Source: Gaiella sp038230035 (lineage in GTDB: Bacteria; Actinomycetota; Thermoleophilia; Gaiellales; Gaiellaceae). From it: a stretch of 64,000 nucleotides of DNA. Shown one piece after another: positions 59,638 through 64,000 of this stretch (position 1 is the first letter of the stretch; each line of letters begins with the position of its first letter). A model generated the notes under the pieces. That model saw nothing but the letters and a program-made list of their open reading frames with translations, was not told where the DNA came from and made no database searches. Both the position numbers and the translations under genes were made by a program. The stretch is from the NCBI GenBank assembly GCA_038230035.1, contig JBBRNX010000001.1, forward strand, positions 62,001 to 126,000, read 5' to 3'.

Positions 59638-60555
59638 GTGACCGACTTCCTTGTCCGCAAGCCATCTGAGGACGAAGCAGCTGCTGTCGCGGTGCTCGTC
59701 AACGCCCATTCGCTGGCGGTGCGCGGTGAGCCGAACATCACGGCTGAAACCGTCCGCGAGTGGCTTGTCGACCCGGCGATCGACATCCGCGTCGCGGAAC
59801 GGGAGGAGCGATTCGCCTGCTACGGCGACATGATGGTCGCGCCCGACGGGACGCGCGTCCATCTCGACATCCGCGAGCATCCCGATCACCCGGGTGCCGC
59901 CGCGGTACTGCTGGATGAGTTCGAGACCGCCGCGGCCGAACGTGGCGCGACCGTCTGCCGCGCGTACAGCGATCGTGCCGAGACGTCGTACGTCGAGCAG
60001 CTCGAGGCGCGTGGGTACAAGCCGATCCGCTGCTCGTTCGAGATGCTGATCTCTCTCGACGACGCGCTCGAGCTCGCACCGATCCCAGCCGGCCTGGAGA
60101 TCCGCTCTCGTGAAGAGGGCCAAGAGCGGCAGATGTACGACGCGAGCACGGAGTCGTTCGCCGACCACTGGGGCTTCGAACCGCGGCCGTACGAGGAGTG
60201 GTCGCGAAGACACGTCGAGAGCTCGTTGACAGATGCCACGCTCCAGTTCCTCGCCTGGGACGACAATGAGATCGCCGGTGTGTGCCTGTGCGCGCCGCAC
60301 CAGTCGCTGCAGCCGGGCTTTGGCTGGGTGGATGTGCTCGGTGTCCGCCCGCCGTGGCGGCGGCGGGGCCTTGCGCTCGCGCTCCTCACATACGCCTTTG
60401 CCGAGTTCCACGCACGGGGCTTCGATCGAGTGGGTCTTGGAGTCGACGGCGAGAGCACGACGGGGGCCCTCGAGCTCTACGAGCGAGCCGGCATGCACGT
60501 CGCCAAGCAGGAGGACACGTTCGAGCGGACGCTCCCGCCCGCCGCCGAGTTCTAA
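59638..60555 (+). CDS. Tandem GNAT acetyltransferase (mycothiol synthase-like architecture)
   Basis: 305 residues from GTG 59638: two GNAT domains. The N-terminal one (about 1-140) is degenerate and lacks a clear acetyl-CoA loop. The C-terminal one (about 155-305) has GWVDVLGVRPPWRRRGLALALL and LGVDGESTTGALELYERAGMHVAKQEDTFERTL, close to the C-terminal half of MshD. It could make mycothiol or acetylate another amine, but no other mycothiol gene is here. The ORF upstream of 59638 is anti-sense to the neighbouring gene. Confidence 0.82.
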   Translation: MTDFLVRKPSEDEAAAVAVLVNAHSLAVRGEPNITAETVREWLVDPAIDIRVAEREERFACYGDMMVAPDGTRVHLDIREHPDHPGAAAVLLDEFETAAAERGATVCRAYSDRAETSYVEQLEARGYKPIRCSFEMLISLDDALELAPIPAGLEIRSREEGQERQMYDASTESFADHWGFEPRPYEEWSRRHVESSLTDATLQFLAWDDNEIAGVCLCAPHQSLQPGFGWVDVLGVRPPWRRRGLALALLTYAFAEFHARGFDRVGLGVDGESTTGALELYERAGMHVAKQEDTFERTLPPAAEF

Positions 60556-60564
60556 GATGGCGGG

Positions 60565-61425
60565 GTGTCAACTCCGCAGGGCATCGACGTCTCGGTCGAG
60601 GACAAGCGAGTCGTAGACGACCAGCCGCCTGCGAAGGGTCATCCGAACACCTGCCCGGAGTGTGGGTCGCATTACCGGGACGACGAGCTCGTCAAGCATC
60701 TCCGGGTCTGCCCGCACTGCGGCCATCACTTCCCGGTGCGCGCGCTCGAGCGGATCTCGCAGCTCCTCGACCCAGGGACGTTCGCCGAAGAAGGCGGCGA
60801 TCTACGCTCGGCCGACCCGCTCGGCTTCTTCGACCTGAGGCCCTACGTCGAGCGGCTCGCCGAGGCTGAGGCCTCCACGGGCCTGGGCGACGCCATGGTG
60901 ATCGGAGCCGGCCGCATCGAAGGGTCGGCGTGCCGCATCGCGGTGATGGACTTCGCGTTCATGGGAGGCTCGATGGGCAGCGTCGTCGGCGAGAAGTTCG
61001 CCCGGGCGTGCGAGAGCGCGACCGCTGCGGGCCTGCCGCTTGTGTCGATCGCCGCCTCGGGCGGAGCGCGGATGCAGGAGGGGATCCTTGCGCTGATGCA
61101 GCTACCGAAGACCGTGTGTGCGGTCGACGAGCTGCACGACGCAGGGTGTGCACTCCTTTCCGTGATGACGCACCCGACGACCGGCGGGCTGCTCGCGAGC
61201 TTCGCGAGCCTCGGAGACGTGCTCCTCGCCGAGCCGGGTGCGTTGATGTCGTTCGCCGGCCCGCGGGTCGTGCAGCAGACGACGAAGGAGAAGCTGCCGG
61301 AGGACTTCGGCCGCTCCGAGCAGAACCTGCGCTTCGGCCATATCGACGCCATCGTTCCCCGAGCGGAGCTCCGGCCGACGCTCGCGCGGCTTCTCCGGCT
61401 GTTTGGATCCAGTGGCGAGCTCTGA
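60565..61425 (+). CDS. accD: Acetyl-CoA carboxylase carboxyltransferase subunit beta
   Basis: 286 residues from GTG 60565. N-terminal zinc ribbon with CPEC and CPHC (about residues 30-52), then a crotonase-like carboxyltransferase domain: GDAMVIGAGRIEG, DFAFMGGSMGSVVGEKFARACE, ASGGARMQEGILALMQ and THPTTGGLLASFASLGD. Transfers carboxyl from biotin to acetyl-CoA with AccA. Separate AccA/AccD subunits differ from the fused AccD-type enzymes of most Actinobacteria. Overlaps accA by 14 nt. Confidence 0.96.
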   Translation: MSTPQGIDVSVEDKRVVDDQPPAKGHPNTCPECGSHYRDDELVKHLRVCPHCGHHFPVRALERISQLLDPGTFAEEGGDLRSADPLGFFDLRPYVERLAEAEASTGLGDAMVIGAGRIEGSACRIAVMDFAFMGGSMGSVVGEKFARACESATAAGLPLVSIAASGGARMQEGILALMQLPKTVCAVDELHDAGCALLSVMTHPTTGGLLASFASLGDVLLAEPGALMSFAGPRVVQQTTKEKLPEDFGRSEQNLRFGHIDAIVPRAELRPTLARLLRLFGSSGEL

Positions 61426-62347
61426 CGCCGAGCCTGGGCTCCGCGACCGCCTGAGCAAGCTCGCGGGCATCAAACTGCTGCGCGGATCGAAGCTGCCGGC
61501 GGAGCTCGAGCGGCTTCAGCGGCAGCTCGACCGTCTCACCGACGAGGAGACCGACGAGGAGGTCTGGGAGCGCGTCCTCCTCGCGCGCGACGAAGACAGG
61601 CCGTACACGCTCGACTACGTGGAGCGGATCTTCGGCGAGTTCTTCGAGCTGCACGGCGACCGTGGCCGCGACGACGACTCGGCCATCGTCGCCGGCCTGG
61701 GCGCTCTCGAAGGGCGGACCGTGGCGTTGATCGGTCAGCAGAAGGGCCGCGACCTCAAAGAGCGCGTCGCACGAAACTTTGGCATGGCGTACCCGGAGGG
61801 GTATCGCAAGGCGATGCGCGTCATGGAGCTCGCGGATCGGCACGGCTTCCCGTTGCTGACGCTCGTCGATACGCCGGGCGCATACCCGGGTGTCGCTGCG
61901 GAGCAGCACGGGCAGGGCGGCGCGATCGCTCGGTCTCAGGCGGTGATGGCACGACTCGGCGTCCCGACGGTGGCGGTCGTGATCGGCGAAGGTGGATCCG
62001 GCGGCGCGGTCGCACTTGCGCTGGCCGACAAGGTGCTGATGCAGGAGAACGCGATGTATTCGGTGATCTCGCCGGAAGGCTGTGCCTCGATCCTCTGGCG
62101 TGACGCCTCGCAGGCGCAGAAAGCGGCCGCGGCGTTCAAGCCGGACGCTGCGCATTGTCTGGAGCTCGAGGTGATCGACGGCATCGTCCCCGAGCCTGTA
62201 GGCGGGGCCCACACGAATCACGATCTCGCGGCGGAGCTCCTCCGTGAGGCCGTTTCTGGCGCTTTTGCAGAGCTGGAGCACGTTTCGCCGGACGATCTCC
62301 GGCGCTCGCGACGGGCGAAGTTCAGGGCGATGGGCGTTCTCGCGTAG
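61412..62347 (+). CDS. accA: Acetyl-CoA carboxylase carboxyltransferase subunit alpha
   Basis: 311 residues from GTG 61412 (TTG 61403 possible). AccA domain: RPYTLDYVERIFGEFFELHGDRGRDDDSAIVAGLG, QQKGRDLKERVARNFGMAYPEGYRKAMRVM, DTPGAYPGVAAEQHGQGGAIARS and EGGSGGAVALALADKVLMQENAMYSVISPEGCASILWRD. It forms the transferase with AccD and supplies malonyl-CoA to the fab operon upstream. Biotin carrier and carboxylase genes are not in the window. Confidence 0.96.
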   Translation: MASSDAEPGLRDRLSKLAGIKLLRGSKLPAELERLQRQLDRLTDEETDEEVWERVLLARDEDRPYTLDYVERIFGEFFELHGDRGRDDDSAIVAGLGALEGRTVALIGQQKGRDLKERVARNFGMAYPEGYRKAMRVMELADRHGFPLLTLVDTPGAYPGVAAEQHGQGGAIARSQAVMARLGVPTVAVVIGEGGSGGAVALALADKVLMQENAMYSVISPEGCASILWRDASQAQKAAAAFKPDAAHCLELEVIDGIVPEPVGGAHTNHDLAAELLREAVSGAFAELEHVSPDDLRRSRRAKFRAMGVLA

Positions 62348-62407
62348 CGCGCCGCGGACGCCTCCCGCCTACTCGTTCCACAGTTTCCACAGGCTTATCC
62401 CCGGTTG

Positions 62408-62432
62408 GAAAGCCACTCTTAGCAGGGCTTTC
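62408..62432 (+). terminator. Possible terminator hairpin after accDA
   Basis: Perfect 7-bp arms GAAAGCC and GGCTTTC around an 11-nt loop, followed by the pyrimidine-rich TCCTCTTT. It lies 60 nt after the accA stop. It may end accDA transcription. The T-run is imperfect. Confidence 0.45.
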
Positions 62433-62445
62433 TCCTCTTTCGTGA

Positions 62446-63201
62446 ATTCTTCGTGAAGGAACGGTATCGCCCGTCGCCGTCCTCGTCAAGGCGGGCCTCG
62501 TCGACGCGAACTGGAGCAGGCAGTCGTACAGGGGGATGGTCACCGACTCGGTCGCCGTTCTCGTTCTCCGCGACGGCAATCCGAAGCACATCAAGGGCTG
62601 GAATGATCTTCTACGGCCTGGGATCTCCGTTGTTACGCCGAACCCGTTCACATCCGGTGGCGCGCGCTGGAACGTGATGGCCGCCTACGGCGCCTGGAGG
62701 AAGCAGGGCAAGACGGCGAAGCAAGCCCAAGCCAATCTGCTGGCGTTGTTCAAGAACGTCACCGTCCAGGACAAGAGCGCCCGCGATGCGCTGAACACGT
62801 TCCTCTCCGGCAAGGGCGATGCGCTGATCACGTACGAGAGCGAAGCGATTGCCGCGCAACTCAAGGGCTCGAAGATCCAGTACGTGATCCCGTCCACGAC
62901 GATCCTGATCGAAAACCCGATCGCCGTGCTCGAGGGAAGCTCGAACAAGGAGAAGGCGAGCCAGTTCCTGCGCTTCCTGCGGACGCGGGGCGCGCAGCAG
63001 ATCTTCGCCGACTACGGCTACCGCCCGGTTGTGAAGAGCGTCCTGCGGGCGAACGCGAAGCGCTTCCCGCCCCGGCCGGGACTGTTCACCATCGACCAGC
63101 TTGGCCTTGGCGGCTGGAGCAAGGTGCAGCCTCAGTTCTTCGACCCGAACACGGGGATCCTGGCCGGGATCGAGCGGAAGGTGGGCGGGGTCACTGGCTA
63201 A
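62446..63201 (+). pseudogene. Sulfate ABC transporter substrate-binding protein, N-terminally truncated
   Basis: About 250 codons are open from 62446 after a TGA at 62443-62445, with family similarity from about 62470 (LVKAGLVDANW, then SDSVAVLVLRDGNPKHIKGW). The classic sulfate-binding stretch TPNPFTSGGARWN and the C-terminal FTIDQLGLGGW are intact. The first third of the protein (signal peptide and first lobe, about 100 residues) is missing and no upstream frame supplies it. The first in-frame ATG is at 62536. It is either a 5'-deleted pseudogene or an assembly join. It would have bound sulfate for the CysT/CysW permease. Confidence 0.8.
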
Positions 63202-64000
63202 CACAGCGATAGCGGCCGCGCCGCGGCCGAGGGTAGGTGCCAGGAGGGACAGGGGCGGTGCTGCCCTGTCCCTCGGCATCGTCACCACCTTTCTGACGCT
63301 CATTGTGGTGCTGCCGCTGGCCGCTCTCGTCTGGGAGTCCAGGAAGGCCGGCTCGCACGGCTTCTGGGCCGCGATCTCGAGCCCTGAGGCGGTGGCCGCG
63401 CTCAAGTTGACGCTCGGGGCGTCGCTCGTGGTTGCGCTGCTGAACGCCGTGCTCGGCACGATCACGGCTTGGGTCTCGTCCGCGACGACTTCCGAGGCAA
63501 GGCGCTGGTCAACGCGGTCATCGACCTGCCGTTCGCGCTGCCCACGATCGTCGCCGGGCTGACGCTGCTCGCGCTCTACGGCTCGCGCTCCCCTGTCGGA
63601 ATCAACGTCGCGTACACGCGCGCCGCGGTGGTGCTCGCGCTGCTGTTCGTGACGCTGCCCTTCGTCGTGCGCACCGTGCAGCCCGTGTTGCAGGAACTCG
63701 ACCCCGAGATGGAGGCCGCAGCCGCGTCGCTCGGTGCCTCGGACGTTGCGGCGTTCCGCCGGATCGTCCTGCCGAACATCCTGCCGGGAATCCTCTCCGG
63801 CGTAGCTCTGGCGCTCGCGAAGGCGGTCGGCGAGTTCGGCTCGCTCGTGATCATCACCGGCAACCTGCCGTACAAGACAGAGGTCTCGTCCGTCTACATC
63901 TTCGGCCGCATCGAAAGCGGTGACACGCCTGCTGCCGCCGCAGTGGCGGTCGTACTACTCGCCCTCTCCTTCGTGCTCTTGCTCTCGATCGGCGTCATCC
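63194..64000 (+). pseudogene. cysT: Sulfate ABC transporter permease CysT with one-base frameshift (runs off the window)
   Basis: The first frame gives LGIVTTFLTLIVVLPLAALVWES and GTITAWV, then goes out of phase near 63472. Adding one base restores CysT: RDDFRGKALVNAVIDLPFALPTIVAGLTLLALYG, the EAA loop EAAAASLGASDVAAFRRIVLPNILPG and FGSLVIITGN, open to the window end. So a single base is missing between GCTTGGGTC and TCGTCCGC. The start is unclear; CTG 63194 overlaps the previous stop. With the truncated binding protein next door, decay is likely, but a sequencing or assembly error must be excluded. Confidence 0.8.

Overview
This is a 64 kb stretch of high-GC bacterial chromosome that contains the replication origin. 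The order rsmG-jag-yidC-yidD-rnpA-rpmH / oriC / dnaA-dnaN-recF-dciA-gyrB-gyrA, with parA-parB beside it, fixes the origin at about 40.4-40.7 kb. High GC, frequent GTG/TTG starts, many 4-nt start/stop overlaps, an F420-type luciferase-like oxidoreductase, a MqnP-like prenyltransferase and actinobacterial-style origin gene order point to an actinobacterium. A Ccm-type (System I) cytochrome c maturation set and a GyrB with the long E. coli-type insert suggest a deep lineage such as Thermoleophilia (Gaiellales/Solirubrobacterales). That placement is inference from gene content, not from a database match.

Left arm. From 0-9.3 kb there is a probable pyrimidine/hydantoin salvage locus: dihydropyrimidinase (cut by the window edge), an ABC importer with two permeases, a divergent M20 N-carbamoyl/ureido amidohydrolase, an MFS carrier, an LLM oxidoreductase, a methyltransferase, then arginase and tRNA-Phe. 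REP-like GC-rich hairpins occur twice here and nowhere else that I saw. From 9.5-20.9 kb a long minus-strand run of nearly abutting genes covers aldehyde dehydrogenase, MoaC, MogA/MoaB, UbiA/MqnP, CcmABC, a CcmD-like peptide, a HemX-like protein, HemA, HemC, HemD, a SAM hydroxide adenosyltransferase and an unusual zinc-finger SDR. It looks like one respiratory-cofactor operon. From 20.9-26.1 kb lie a two-component system, a degenerate M28 peptidase with a large membrane domain, and MoeA. From 26.2-34.8 kb is an envelope/glycan cluster (GT2, GT4, three multi-membrane glycosyltransferase-like proteins, a class A PBP and a CPBP protease). Chorismate mutase, a bifunctional nuclease and tRNA-Ile follow, and then the origin block.

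Right arm. After gyrA come a slipin/NfeD pair and a secreted peptidoglycan amidase. A type II fatty acid synthesis operon (fabZ-fabH-fabD-fabG-fabF, without acpP) is followed by a barstar homologue, two acetyltransferase genes, and accD-accA. The window ends in a sulfate ABC transport locus that looks broken: the binding protein lacks its N-terminal part and the permease carries a one-base frameshift.

I saw no CRISPR array, insertion sequence, prophage or rRNA. The most notable features are a recF gene whose only sensible start is CTG in a CTGA overlap with dnaN, the zinc-finger SDR without its catalytic Tyr, the M28 protein without its catalytic Glu, the repeat element that supplies the stop codons of two convergent genes, and the cofactor super-operon.
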